From the NCBI GenBank assembly GCA_037176885.1, contig JAWWNJ010000196.1, positions 1 to 64,000 of the forward strand: a DNA stretch of 64,000 nucleotides. Direction: 5' to 3'. The DNA comes from Favolaschia claudopus (lineage: Eukaryota; Basidiomycota; Agaricomycetes; Agaricales; Mycenaceae). The translations under genes were made by a program, and so were the position numbers. Shown here piece by piece: positions 23,325 to 33,996 of this stretch (its first letter is position 1; every line of letters begins with the position of its first letter). The notes beneath the pieces are model-generated. The model saw only the letters and a list, made by a program, of their open reading frames with translations, searched no databases and was not told where the DNA came from.

Positions 23325-23445
23325 CTTTTCGAGAGTCGATTCTGGAGTCGATTCTGAAATCAATTCTGACATCGATTCTCGAGTCGATTATGGTACCAGA
23401 ATCGACTTTGGGGCAGAATCGACTCGGAATCGACTAGAATTGAGT
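23325..23445. repeat. Clustered gtcgattctg repeats
   Basis: The decamer gtcgattctg or close variants occur about seven times in 120 bp, first forward (gagtcgattct...) and then inverted (agaatcgact...). The array can fold into a long imperfect hairpin. It lies just upstream of the LTR-like promoter region of the KH-gag remnant. Confidence 0.55.
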
Positions 23446-23499
23446 GTTCCGCGGTGACGTAGGGAAGGAGGCGTGGTCGACATCTTCTGACTTGGGCAG

Positions 23500-24113
23500 A
23501 AGTTCTCTGTCTCCAAGACATTATGCTGTGTGCTCACTTATGTCATATCTTACGTCACCTCTTGTATATAAGTAGTTCACTGGGGATCTATCATCTCTGA
23601 TCCCCAGGTTTGTTATTGACTTGGCTCCTGGGCCCTTCTCCCCTTACAGCATAACAAACCTTCTATTCGACTCTGGCACTCTCCTAGCCCCAGCCGACCA
23701 CCCTCCTTCCTACTCTGCCCTCATCCTACCATCGACCTTACACCTCCCTTGCTATGGCAACCCCCGCAGTTCCTCAGGACCTTTATTCCTACTGCACTCT
23801 CCTTCGAAGCGAACTACAGCGCGTCCACGACCGTCTTGATCGTCTTGAGTTTGGGGACACTGCAGCCTCTACTCCTCGAGGGCATGCCTGGCGCTTCTCC
23901 TGGGATGGCGCTCGCTGGGGCTCTGAACCTTCAACCCCAGCCCCTACCCCTGCCATCATCGCTGTCGGCCACACCGCCATACCACTCGCCGAAACCCTCC
24001 CTACTGCACAGGACGCACCATCCCGCTACTCGTGTACGCTTGTGGTGCCTGACTCGGTCGTCGGGCATATCGTTGGCAGTGGTGGTAAGGGTCTTCATCT
24101 AGACCTCGGTTAG
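23500..24113 (+). pseudogene. LTR-element remnant: promoter region and KH-domain gag N-terminus
   Basis: A TATA-like tatataag at about 23573 lies upstream of a 119-codon reading starting at 23754. It has an N-terminal helical stretch (YCTLLRSELQRVHDRLDRLE), a Pro-rich linker and VVPDSVVGHIVGSGGKGLHL, which is the beginning of a KH RNA-binding domain with the GxxG loop (GSGG). KH domains occur in gag-like proteins of some agaricomycete retrotransposons (from memory). The reading stops early, so only the start of gag survives. The LTR limits could not be fixed. Confidence 0.5.
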
Positions 24114-25635
24114 GTCCACAAGGTATGGCATATGGCAGATTTGTCAGTCAAAATTCCCGAAAAATGTATGGGTTAAGGCAGATTATGGGTTACGAGAGCT
24201 ATGGGTTATGACAGCTTCGACTGTATATGATGTCCAGTGTGTATACTCCAGCCCTGAACTAAATACTACGAAAATCAAAGAAATTGGGGGATTTGCCATT
24301 GGGTCAAATCAAATGAAGGAATCAAGATGATATCTCATTGTGCAAATTTTCGATTGCAAGCAGCATCATTTGCTGGAGACGCCGGCCGCCGCTATACACT
24401 GCTCGATTTGAATGGAACCGGGGAGCTGTATCTCTTCAGCATGAGATACCCGCGTGTCATGAATTCTCTTACTTGATAAAATCTGATCTGACTTGATAAA
24501 ACCTGAATCATATTCGTAAGATGGACCGATCTCTTCGCTTCCTTGTTCACAGATTTCTTGATATTGAATGCTGCAAGGATACGGAAAACTGCGATCCATA
24601 ACGCTGAAAAAGCCATATGGCGTCCAGAACATAGCCAGTGGGTTCCTTTAACAGGTGTTCTCTCGGGAACTCACCGCCTTCCAAACCCAAACGCAACCTC
24701 CGGGCAGTGTTGCGGTTGCCGGGGGGGGGCAACGGGCAAGGTCAACGGCTAGAGTTCAACCACCCAGAGGTTGACCGGACCTTGACCCCGGGGGCAAGTG
24801 GGGGCAAGTTTGTTTGGTTATGTTGTGAGCCTCGCCGAAAAGGGAAAGATGATTGAGTCCCATCTTCCAAATTCCACCATCTATAGCTTCAGCTGCTGGA
24901 CTGTCGTGAAATCCACAGATTCCCTTACGCTCACAGCGTCAAGATAGCGTGGTGGAATCAATTGCAACAGTGATTCTGACGATTACATATGTAATACTAT
25001 GTAATATCAACTACAACCCGTACCACCACCACCCGCGGTTTCCGGTTTCATGTTCCGTTCCTACTGAGCTCCAGGCACTCTGTAGGGACGACAGTCCATC
25101 GTCCTGACCACGCCCGCTACCCACGCCCATTGCCCCACGCCCCACGCTGTTGCCCACGCCCATCGCCTGTTGCCCACGCCCACCGCCCATTTGCGTTGAT
25201 CATCGTCATCCGCACTTCACACTGCGCATCCAGCTCATCCCGCCCATTCGAGGCTCATAACCAGCATCATAGCATTCCCATTCGTGCCCACGGCCATTTG
25301 GCTCCCCGACAGGACCTAGTCTGTTAGTGACCGCGGGGGTGTGACAGCTGCTCGACCTATGCCGGCATGTGCGGAGTTTGAATTCTTTCTCACGGATTCT
25401 GGTGCTTCGTTCTGGTTCATTCCATGGGCAGTAAGCTACGTTCGAGGGACAAAGTATGTTATATATTGTGCTTGAAATGCCCCATGTTCTCACAATCTCG
25501 ACTGCTTCTCTTGAATCGGTAAAATCGAGCACTCACTGATTTGATAGGCCTATCACAAATTCAGCATTAGAGAAATATTTTTGAAGGCAGCAACTTGCCA
25601 GTGAGTTGAGTCCTTATCTTTGTAGGCCTTCGCAT
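24114..25635. other. Gene-poor stretch with repeats
   Basis: No gene is recognised. At 24690-24800 there is a G/C-rich block (gggcagtgttgcgg, gaggttgacc, ttgaccccgggggcaag) that recurs inverted at 36640-36720. At 25105-25195 the words cccacgcccat and cgcccattgc repeat as low-complexity sequence. Confidence 0.5.
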
Positions 25636-26212
25636 TGTTAGCGAAACCGGTTCCACGAATGCGGATGAGCGGTTGGTGTTGCCGATTGGCAATATGAGTT
25701 GAATAGAGTGTAAAGAATTTAGCTGCAAACTTCCTTCTCTTAAGTCACCTTCCGTTTCTCTTAAATCTATTGAGCAGCCGAACGACAAGAGTGAATCTTT
25801 GTCGTACTTGAACACGGGAAATGTCTCCGTGGTCTTAAGACTGCTGTACTAATCTCAAGTCAAGCTCAGAGCGTTGCCAGAGAATATAGCCGTAGTGATA
25901 CTTAGTGTTCACGCAGATTTTAAGTAGGTACGATATGATTGAGGTAAAGAAGTGATGTCCACATTCGGGGGACATCTCCCTTTATATACTGTAGCTAGCT
26001 CGGGGATGCCCTCGGGCTCGGGGTTGCTCTGTAAGCCCGAGGCCGAACCATCCCCGAGAGAAGGTTGAGGGTCATCTGATCATGATGACGCAAAGGGTCA
26101 GAAAGTAGACGGAAAAGTACGACCTTTCTGCCGCTCTTTGCGTCATTTTTGATCGAGTTTTTCCGAGTGCGAGAGAACTGAGAATAACGGATTAATTCCA
26201 ATATCCACAACA
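25636..26212 (-). repeat. 3' LTR (left copy)
   Basis: Begins TGTTAGCGAAACC on the plus strand and ends CCACAACA. On the element's coding strand it carries a TATA-like tatataaag (about 25981-25989). A polypurine tract reading actgggggggcta on the coding strand sits directly inside it (about 26213-26225), as expected for plus-strand priming. Confidence 0.92.
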
Positions 26213-26384
26213 TAGCCCCCCCAGTCGAAGTTCACTCGAAGAAAAGCTCGCAAAAATCTTACATTTCGAGAATATAAGGTAAGCATAGGTAAGAATCGTA
26301 TTGGTACAATAATCGAGTCCATCCTCTTTGTGAGAATTCAAGTACAACTCGGTCGATCTTGGACGATATCGATAAGTAGATCAT

Positions 26385-27789
26385 TTACCAGTCGGTATCA
26401 CACCACTTTCCCGTTCCATCACCTTCTGCTCGCACCCGTTCATTCAACCATTCTTCGGTGAGCCCATGTTGCTCGAGGAAACGACGCATCAGAACCGGGC
26501 CGTCGTCGTCCTCCCATTCGTTTGTCGGAGGTGGAGTCATTGGCCAAATGACCGAGGTGACAAAGCCATGGCTCTTGAAGACAAGAATGCGTTCGGCCGC
26601 GGGGTTGAGGGCAGTGGCGCATCCTGCGGTAGTTTAGTATTGGAATGTACGGAAGGGAGGTACATTACGGAAATCCATCTCGTTTGCCTTGACAGGATCA
26701 TTCACGAGGCGTCGTAGTGAGGGATTACAGCCGCTATATTGGAAGGAAGGGCGGAGGCGCTCATCGAATTCTTTGTCCGGTACACCCAACGCAGAACCGA
26801 ATGACCAAAGAGAATCCATACCGTTGGTGAGGGTGGTGTTCTGCATCGTGTCCAGCATTTGATGTTCGTAATAACTAATCATCTCCTGTAAACCTTCAAT
26901 ATATTTGACCGCATCCGCGGGATTATTCCAGCTTCGAGCATCGAGGTCGTCCGAAGACGGAATATCATGAGATTTGAAGAGAGAAATACCAGACATGGGT
27001 GAACCGTTCTCTCTCAACGCCTCAATGTTGATCGAAGGGAGTGTAAATGGACCGTCAGTGACGCGATTGTGCTGATTGGCGGCACAGTGGAGGATATGGG
27101 CAATCCGTTCGAGGCGTTCAAACATCAGGCGATGGAGAGCTGATTTCACGGACCAGGAAGACGTCCCGTAAATGACTTCGTACTCGAGGAAATTGATGGC
27201 CGGCGTATCAACAAGATTAGGACCCAGCACTCCTCGATAGATGAGCTGAAGAGTGGGATCCTCTGCGTGTACGAGTTAAAGCGATGGTTGTATAGTTGAA
27301 AAGCTCCCTTACTGATGATCGAAGTCATAGCTACTTCGGGATTTTCCTTGTCGTAAGTTGGGGTTAGTGCCCGGGAAGGCCGGGAAGTAGGGAGGATTGG
27401 CATGAGCTGGTACAACGAATTTGATTGAGATGAATAGACGGTGGATTGCAGGCATACCTCATCCGAGCTATCCGACAATCCAGAGTCCGAGGAACCAGAT
27501 GTTCGATGGGTAATGAAGTCAACCATTTCGGGTGCAGAGTTGAATGGTCGAACACGAATGCGAGAGCGAATGGAATCGTGAAGCTCCCTGAATCCTGGAG
27601 CAAATCCAGCCAGACGGAGTTCGTCGTTGTTCTGGGGAGGATTAATGATAGTACATAGTTTAGGCATCCAACACGCACTTGAAACCGCTCTGGTCCATCC
27701 TGGTAGTTCCTTTTGAACTCTGCGAGCGCAACGGGATCACAGCACGAGTTGGGATAGACTATTTTGATACAGTCGGAGGCGTTCGACAT
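26385..27789 (-). CDS. Five-exon accessory gene carried inside the gypsy element
   Basis: Exons 27789-27679, 27632-27459, 27406-27313, 27262-26669 and 26623-26385 join through GT-AG introns of 45-52 nt. All phases are consistent, giving a 403-residue protein with no frameshift. It starts MSNASDCIKIVYPNSCCDPV, has a Ser/Asp-rich segment (SGSSDSGLSDSSDE), a central helical part (SALHRLMFERLERIAHILHC; KYIEGLQEMISYYEHQML) and a C-terminus rich in Trp and acidic residues (PPPTNEWEDDDGPVLMRRFL). I recognise no domain. It lies between integrase and the 3' LTR, in the sense direction, where some LTR elements carry envelope or captured genes. No signal peptide or membrane segment is seen, so an envelope role is unlikely. 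Function unknown. Confidence 0.7.
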
Positions 27790-27950
27790 GGTGAGAGAGA
27801 GTGTGTAGATTATATGATGATAGGGAAGATTAAAGGTTGGCGGTAAGAGGGAAAATGAGAATGGCGAGACAAAGGAACATGGGACGTATTTTATACAAAG
27901 AAAGGCTCCAAAAAATGAGATCATACTGGAGTGAAATGGAGACTATGCGT

Positions 27951-29696
27951 TCATGCATCGGGTGAAGGTGGGTCGCTGAGATCCGCTCGACGAACCTGCT
28001 GATGAATTTTCAATTTTTTAGCATCAAGCCAGTCTTGCATGATCATGGGGGCATTTCTAAGTCCTTTTTTGGTCAGCCATTCGTCATGATCTGGTCCAAA
28101 GCCCTTCCAACGAACTTTGAATTGTTGAATTCTTCTACCACGGATTTTTCTGAATCGCTCAGCGAGAATAAAGTCAACGTCGACTTCGGGTTTGGCATCA
28201 AAGTCATCACGATTTAGGGTTTTCGTGGGACGCTCACCGAATTCAGGTGGTGACGTATGGTAGGATTCTAGATGCGCAATATTGAGAATGGGGTGGATAC
28301 CGTAAGAGATTGGAAGACGAAGTTGATATGTCACCGGACTGAGTTTTCGGATAATTTCGAACGGACCGTCATATTTCATGAGTAATTTATGCCCTCTGCC
28401 CGTTTCATTCCGCAAGAGTTTCAGAGAGTGAGGGTTTAATACTACCTGGTCACCTTCTTCAAACTCTGTCCGGAGCTTCCCGTTGTTGTATGCGCGTCTC
28501 TGAAAGACCTGAGCCAGGAGTAGTGCTTCTTTCGCTCTTGTTCGGTCAGCTTCGAATTGCTCCGTCATTGTTTGGGCCTGTTCATGTATCACAGGTTCAC
28601 CTACTTCATCCCCCCCATCAATTAGGGCTTCATTCGAGGGTCTTCCTATCGCATCCGGTCTTGATAGAAGAGTGGAGCCCGTAATTGGGTGAAAACCTCT
28701 TAGTAAATAAGCGGGTGAGAAGCCGGTGGAAGTGTGCGGAGAAGAGTTATACGCAAGTTTCAGACCGTCAACATGCTCGGACCAGTCATCTCGAGAAGGG
28801 CCAATATAAGCACGTAGTGCAATCTCAAGATATTGATTGACGATTTCGGTTTGACCATCGGCTTGAGGATGATAAGCTGTTGTAAGAGCTCGCTTCATTC
28901 CCATTAGCCGCGTCACTTCGCCCCAAAAGTCATTGCGCCACCGTGGATCACGGTCTGTGATGACCTGCTTCGGAAGACCGTAGTTAGCGATGACGTGCTT
29001 GAAGAATGGGCGGGCCGTCTCAACTTCTGAGATTCCCGTGCTGCATGGGATAAAAGTCGCGTACTTGGTTAACTTGTCAACAATGACAAGCAGATTGTCG
29101 AACCCGTTTGACATGGGTAACTCTGGAATGAAATCCATAGAGACCACTTCAAACGGTTGAGTGGGGATAGGGATAGGTTGAAGAAGGCCGGTAGGAGCGT
29201 GACGGCGCGGCTTGGATTTTTGACATATATCACAAGTCGAAGTATATTGTTTGAGCCGACGCGACATCCTGGGCCAATAATAAGTACTGGCGAGTCGATT
29301 ATATGTTTTGTGGTACCCGCTATGCGCTCCCTCGGTCAGAGTATCATGTATTTCAGCCATAATCGGAACTCTGAATTTTTCTGGAACGCACAAGCGGTTG
29401 TTACCTTGCCAGTCTTCGAAATAAATCAAACCATTGTCGCTATAATGGTATTGGGGAAATAATGGATTGCTCCAATCCTTTTCAGTTTTCCAACCTTTTA
29501 AAACTTGAGAGAAATGAGGGTCCTCTCGATAGGCAGCGATCCAATCGTTGATTTCTGCTTGAGATTGCTTCGTCTGCACTGATCGGAATGTCATTGAACT
29601 CGATCTGGTTCGGCGCAGACATATCCTCCTCGCATTGCACTGTATTCGTAGCAACTTTAAGTAGTTGTTCCTCGAATCGAGGTCCCAGTTCTTCAA
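27951..29696 (-). CDS. Integrase with C-terminal chromodomain (part of pol)
   Basis: The N-terminal HHCC zinc module is visible (EIHDTLTEGAHSGYHK ... CDICQKSK). The catalytic core has D in VSMDFIPELP, D in VITDRDPRW and E in HPQADGQTEIVNQYLE, as in DD35E retroviral-type integrases. The C-terminal chromodomain (VDFILAERFRKI, QFKVRWKGFGPDHDEWL) would direct insertion toward marked chromatin. It catalyses joining of the cDNA copy to target DNA. True pol sequence begins at about AEINDWIAAYREDPHFSQVL; the residues before that are out-of-frame. The frame differs from the upstream RT reading by one base near 29545, so pol is interrupted there or translated by a shift. Confidence 0.9.
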   Translation of the reverse strand: MKNWDLDSRNNYLKLLRIQCNARRICLRRTRSSSMTFRSVQTKQSQAEINDWIAAYREDPHFSQVLKGWKTEKDWSNPLFPQYHYSDNGLIYFEDWQGNNRLCVPEKFRVPIMAEIHDTLTEGAHSGYHKTYNRLASTYYWPRMSRRLKQYTSTCDICQKSKPRRHAPTGLLQPIPIPTQPFEVVSMDFIPELPMSNGFDNLLVIVDKLTKYATFIPCSTGISEVETARPFFKHVIANYGLPKQVITDRDPRWRNDFWGEVTRLMGMKRALTTAYHPQADGQTEIVNQYLEIALRAYIGPSRDDWSEHVDGLKLAYNSSPHTSTGFSPAYLLRGFHPITGSTLLSRPDAIGRPSNEALIDGGDEVGEPVIHEQAQTMTEQFEADRTRAKEALLLAQVFQRRAYNNGKLRTEFEEGDQVVLNPHSLKLLRNETGRGHKLLMKYDGPFEIIRKLSPVTYQLRLPISYGIHPILNIAHLESYHTSPPEFGERPTKTLNRDDFDAKPEVDVDFILAERFRKIRGRRIQQFKVRWKGFGPDHDEWLTKKGLRNAPMIMQDWLDAKKLKIHQQVRRADLSDPPSPDA

Positions 29697-31689
29697 ACAT
29701 GTTGCGGATCGGATCCTCGGAGTTGGATTTCAACTCGACCGCTACAGTGCTGTCTGTCGCTGGACCAGTTTGAATAGGGACTCGGCGTCGAAGTCTGGAG
29801 ATTGGATCCACATTTGAATGTACCCTGCCGGCTCGATGGACAATCTTCAATTCTGGATAAGCAGCAAAAACTGTACCCCAAGTCAGCAAACGGCGGTTGA
29901 CATTCTGGAATGTACGACTCCATGTTAATGCAGCATGATCTGTGATCGCTAAAACAGTCTCACCTTCAAGGAATGGCTGAAATTTAATCAAAGCTTCCTT
30001 CAAGGCGAGGGCCTCTCGTTCAGTGGGAGAATAATTCCGTTCCGGAGATTTTAACACCCTAGACCAATAACAGATAACTCGTTCAATATGAACCTCAGTT
30101 TTTTCAAAATCATTAGCCCACGGACCTGGCTCCGGAACGTCACTCACTCCTTTGACGGCAGCAACCAATGTAGGTACTGGCTCACCGCTGTCGAATGCAC
30201 GTTTCAAGCGATCATACACTCGAGTGCCTCGCAGATCGCGAATCAATACAGGTTGGACCTGCTGTAGGATTCCAGCTAAACCATAATCGCAAGCATCGGA
30301 GTACAAGCGGTATGGCTTACCTCGAATAGCATATCCTCGAACAGGAGCATTTGTCAATGTCTGTTTACATAGATCAAACGCTTCCTTCAACTCGTCATTC
30401 CATTCCCATTTGACCCCCTTTTTTAAGAGTTGAAAGAATGGGTAAGCGATCCAAGCGTAAAATGGAATGTAAGAAGAGAAATATACCATCATGCCCAGAA
30501 ATTGTTGAACCTCGTGAGTGTTCCGCGGTTCATCTAGCTCGAGGATAGCTTTAACTTTCTCTTGATGGGTTGAGAGTCCGAGTCGAGATACTTTCTGCCC
30601 AAGTAGCAACAGTGATTGATACGCAAAGTGACATTTTGCCGGAGACAATGTTATGTTCGCATCTGCGATGGCCGAGAAGACCTTATCCAAGTGTTGAATA
30701 TGTTCCTCAAAGGTCAGGGAGAAAATCACAATGTCATCAATGTAGACCAGTGTGAAGATCCAAAGAAACGGGGCGAGAACGTTCTGCATTACCCGTTGGA
30801 ATACACTCGGTCCGTTTCGATAACCGAACGGCATTCGCCGAAATTGCCAAAGTCCGCGATGAGTTCGAAAAGCAAGTTTCTCCGCCGAAGAGGGAGACAT
30901 TGTCAGCTGAGTGAATCCAGACAAGGCATCAAGAGTTGAAAGCCACTGAGATCCAGAGAGTGCTTGGAGAATATCTTCTTGTCTAGGCAACGGGAATTCA
31001 TCCGGAATGACCATTTCATTAAGTTTCCTCAAATCAATTACCATTCTCGGCTTACTGTTACGATAGACAATGAAAACCGGTGCTGCCCAGGGACTCTTTG
31101 ACGGTTCAATGACTCCTAGTTTGATCCAAGAGTCCATTTGCCTGTCGATGACCTCGCGATTAGCCGGTGAAACAGGAAATGGCGGCAGAGAAACAGGCTC
31201 AGAACCGGGCTTCATCGAGATCTCAACTTGCCCAGGATAATTTCCAAGCCTTCCATCCAATCCAAAAGCAAGTTTATTGCGAAGAATCACTTCCTCTAAT
31301 GCCTTGCGCTGCTCGTTTGAAATTTCCGGCGAGATGTCGACCTCAGATAATAGCTTATCGCCAGGGATGGAGTCTTCGGGAGCTTCTGCAGTCTTTGGAC
31401 CACCTTCCAAGGGATTCTCTGCCAGAGGATCATCTGGATCGTTTTCATTCCGTTCAGCCTTCGAAGAGACCTTGGATTTCGAGCGAACGGTGTTGGAGGT
31501 AAGAGACAAGTCCTGACGGCCGCTATGATTCGGACTACTCTCGGCCGAAAGCTGTTGATCAACAATGGTACGTAAGACTGCCACGTGTGCGTGCATTTTA
31601 CTTTGCTCTTCTTTTGAATACTTGCTCATTCGATCCAGCCAAGTCTTCGGGTTCCTAGCTGTCCCTAGAGTCTGACCTTTCGAAATCAC
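29482..31689 (-). CDS. Reverse transcriptase-RNase H (part of pol)
   Basis: RT fingers and palm: WIKLGVIEPSKSPWAAPVFI, MVIDLRKLNEMVIPDEFPLP, STLDALSGFTQLTM, LWQFRRMPFGYRNGPSVFQR and the catalytic YIDDIVIF. RNase H follows with its acidic residues in RLYSDACDYGLAG, PTEREALALKEAL and AITDHAALTW. Together they copy the element's RNA into double-stranded cDNA. Coding continues upstream of 31689 in another frame (to about 32060: HGPKAQIHRRNQKLSRRAR, VWAKDRIVIAPESSVAVPV), with the frame change at a run of four C near 31691. This makes the protease-RT linker readable but broken. Confidence 0.9.
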   Translation of the reverse strand: MISKGQTLGTARNPKTWLDRMSKYSKEEQSKMHAHVAVLRTIVDQQLSAESSPNHSGRQDLSLTSNTVRSKSKVSSKAERNENDPDDPLAENPLEGGPKTAEAPEDSIPGDKLLSEVDISPEISNEQRKALEEVILRNKLAFGLDGRLGNYPGQVEISMKPGSEPVSLPPFPVSPANREVIDRQMDSWIKLGVIEPSKSPWAAPVFIVYRNSKPRMVIDLRKLNEMVIPDEFPLPRQEDILQALSGSQWLSTLDALSGFTQLTMSPSSAEKLAFRTHRGLWQFRRMPFGYRNGPSVFQRVMQNVLAPFLWIFTLVYIDDIVIFSLTFEEHIQHLDKVFSAIADANITLSPAKCHFAYQSLLLLGQKVSRLGLSTHQEKVKAILELDEPRNTHEVQQFLGMMVYFSSYIPFYAWIAYPFFQLLKKGVKWEWNDELKEAFDLCKQTLTNAPVRGYAIRGKPYRLYSDACDYGLAGILQQVQPVLIRDLRGTRVYDRLKRAFDSGEPVPTLVAAVKGVSDVPEPGPWANDFEKTEVHIERVICYWSRVLKSPERNYSPTEREALALKEALIKFQPFLEGETVLAITDHAALTWSRTFQNVNRRLLTWGTVFAAYPELKIVHRAGRVHSNVDPISRLRRRVPIQTGPATDSTVAVELKSNSEDPIRNMFEELGPRFEEQLLKVATNTVQCEEDMSAPNQIEFNDIPISADEAISSRNQRLDRCLSRGPSFLSSFKRLEN

Positions 31690-32062
31690 AACTGGGGAAG
31701 AAGAGAGAAGTTAGCGACATGCAAGAATGGTCTCTCCCTGGAAATCAACGAGTCCGGAGATGCGTAAATGTCATCGACGTTTCCGTTGGCAGCAAAATGT
31801 CGTTCAACAAACACTGAATCTTGGTCTTTCGGAAATGACAACTGAACAGGCACTGCAACACTACTCTCTGGGGCAATTACAATACGATCCTTTGCCCAAA
31901 CATCTGAGCTGTGCTGTCTTATCCGAGCTCTTCGACTCAGTTTCTGATTCCGGCGATGAATCTGTGCCTTGGGTCCATGCTGAGCAAGTCCTGGATGAAC
32001 CCTGACCTTGAAGGCATGACCATCTTCGTTGCTTAGACTAGGGTCAGTTGAATTTTGGACTT

Positions 32063-32509
32063 TTACTCGACGGTCCGAATTTCCAAATTGAAGGTGAGTT
32101 TCGCCTTCCTCTCGTAGGATCGAAATGAATACTGATCCGTAAAATCATTGCCAAGAATGAACGGTGTGGTCATACCCTTGACAACGTAGGCATCAACATT
32201 CAATTTCACTGGACCATCATCGGTATGGAAGAATAAATCCAAATTTACAAACCCAGAGATTGCGGACTTTCCGGTAACCTGTATGAGTTTGATATTCTGA
32301 CCCCCCTTCAGCTTCGGTGGATGGGTTAAACCTTCCAGAGTCTTCTGAGAAATCAAGGTAATGTCCGAGCCGGAGTCAATAATAACCCTTACAGGATCAA
32401 TATTCAATCCATTCACAGTCGCAACAGCTTCCGTAGGTTCGGCACCCAGGAATGAACAGCCGGGTGGTCGAGCCATGTGCTTCCGCAGCTCAACTATTGA
32501 CTTCTCCAC
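32063..32509 (-). CDS. Aspartic protease (part of gag-pol)
   Basis: GLNIDPVRVIIDSGSDITLI carries the DSG active-site triad of retropepsins, followed by FVNLDLFFHTDDGPVKLNVD and FILGNDFTDQYSF, the usual ILGxDFL-like flap end. It processes the gag-pol polyprotein. It overlaps the upstream gag reading by 20 nt in a different frame, and the downstream linker is one base out of frame at a short T-run near 32090. Length is normal for a gypsy protease domain. Confidence 0.85.
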   Translation of the reverse strand: MEKSIVELRKHMARPPGCSFLGAEPTEAVATVNGLNIDPVRVIIDSGSDITLISQKTLEGLTHPPKLKGGQNIKLIQVTGKSAISGFVNLDLFFHTDDGPVKLNVDAYVVKGMTTPFILGNDFTDQYSFRSYERKAKLTFNLEIRTVE

Positions 32510-33996
32510 TTCCTACACCTGGTGAATGTAAGACTCGATAATTTTTAGCTTCAATTTCTCGGGCTAAACGTCGTCTAGTGTTACGATTTAGGGCAGGTTT
32601 TGCGCGATAACTTGTACAAGGCTTCGACTCAATCTCTTCTTTAGCTTGATCTGATATTTCAAGGTCAAAAGCCGGAGTTGAAGTCGAAGATTCAAGAGCT
32701 CTAACCGAATCATTTCCCTCCAGGTCTGAAGTACCTCTGATCTCGCTATCGTCCGAGCTGACGATATGAGTTACAGCTTCAGTAGTCCGAAGGGCTTCTT
32801 CAAAACCCTGAATAGGTTCGACTTCGGAGTCATTGTCCCCGTCTGAATCTAATCCATAGTACAAGTCATTGTATTCATCTTGCGCTTGAAGATCGTCAAT
32901 CGTTGAGCCAACAAGGTTTGTCCGAGCCGCCTTGTTTCCTTTGAACGAATGTTTGCATTCATAATCCCAGTGCTTACCGCTTCCGCAGTGTCGGCACGGG
33001 CGCGCACCTTTGGATTCAGGCGTAGCTTTCTTGGAAACATTCCGATCATCCTTGGGAAATTTAGGGGGACCAATATTGGCCGACCATCCGACAAGGTTGG
33101 CTCGGGCAAACTCGTTCACGGTTCTGTTGGCTTTCTCGATACCTATCGCGTTCACGTTCTCGGTAAGTCAGATCTCGCTCTTGCCGATCAAGCTTCATCA
33201 AGGCTTCATCATGATAACGAATAGCCGATTGAAACTCTATCACATCTCGATACATCTGAGTCGTGAGGATAGTGTTCCAAGTCGAAGGTGCGCCCTCCAT
33301 TACCTCGAGAATATTTCTGAATCGTCCATTGCATAGACATTATTGAGCAGTTCGGTCTTGCGAATATAATATTCACTCGGTGTCTCACGTGAGTGGCCAG
33401 ATTCTCGATAAGAGGCTCTGTTTGCTCGACCGCGCTGTCTGTCTAACCATTGACGGTTCATGTAATAGGTCGAGAAAGCGGTTCGTAATGTCTCCCAATT
33501 TTTCTCGATGTCAGAGCGGTAGTCAATTGGAAGGGGACCAGTACCAAGTTTCCGCAGCTCCTTCAAGCCGTTTAGGAACAACTCGTCCAAGCTGTTGGAA
33601 TACTGTGGAAGACTCCTTGGCTATATCGTTGATCTTAGTGATCCAACGCATGATGGTATCGGTATTACCGTCCCACTTCGGTACGTTATCATGTTTCAAC
33701 TTGAGATCAAAGTGAACCTCTTTCAGCGAAGTTGAATCTCCGCCTTGACGTCTTAATCCAGAATGATTATCCTGTCGATTGGGAACCTGGAATGCGGGTC
33801 GCCTGCGTCTGGCATCCCGATGATCATCTGGATCATCATCTCCGTCATCGTCATCATCCCCTGGATCACCGGCAGGCGGAGCCTGAGGTGGTGGAGGCTG
33901 TCGAGGCTCACGAGCCGGCGGATCACGGTCAGGCGTCTGAGGTGCGGAGGTATATCTCTCCCTCGGAAATTCCCTTGGGGGACTCATGCGCCTCAT
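32490..33996 (-). CDS. Gag polyprotein, capsid and CCHC zinc knuckle (frame-broken)
   Basis: Reading starts at 33996 (MRRMSPPREFPRERY) with a Pro/Asp-rich linker, then capsid-like sequence (WDGNTDTIMRWITKINDIAK, RLEGAAETWYWS, then in the next frame PIDYRSDIEKNWETLRTAFS, YYMNRQWLDRQ, and in the third frame VMEGAPSTWNTILTTQ). It ends in a zinc knuckle CRHCGSGKHWDYECKH (CX2CX4HX4C) that binds RNA. Two single-base shifts (about 33540 at a run of four C, and about 33300) separate the three readings. The ATG overlaps the stop of the upstream ORF as ATGA. Confidence 0.8.

Noticed and set aside
25105..25195. Regular cccacgccc spacing, considered as a CRISPR-like or tandem array
   Set aside because: Units are irregular and overlapping; ordinary low-complexity sequence.
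25995..26213. ORF inside the left LTR (and its twin in the right LTR)
   Set aside because: Lies wholly in LTR regulatory sequence and has no motif; incidental.
26385..27789. Gypsy accessory gene considered as a retroviral-type envelope
   Set aside because: No signal peptide, no membrane segment and multiple introns; unlike known envelope-like genes.
31727..32005. Plus-strand ORF opposite the pol linker
   Set aside because: Shadow of the protease-RT linker, which reads HGPKAQIHRRNQKL and onward on the minus strand.
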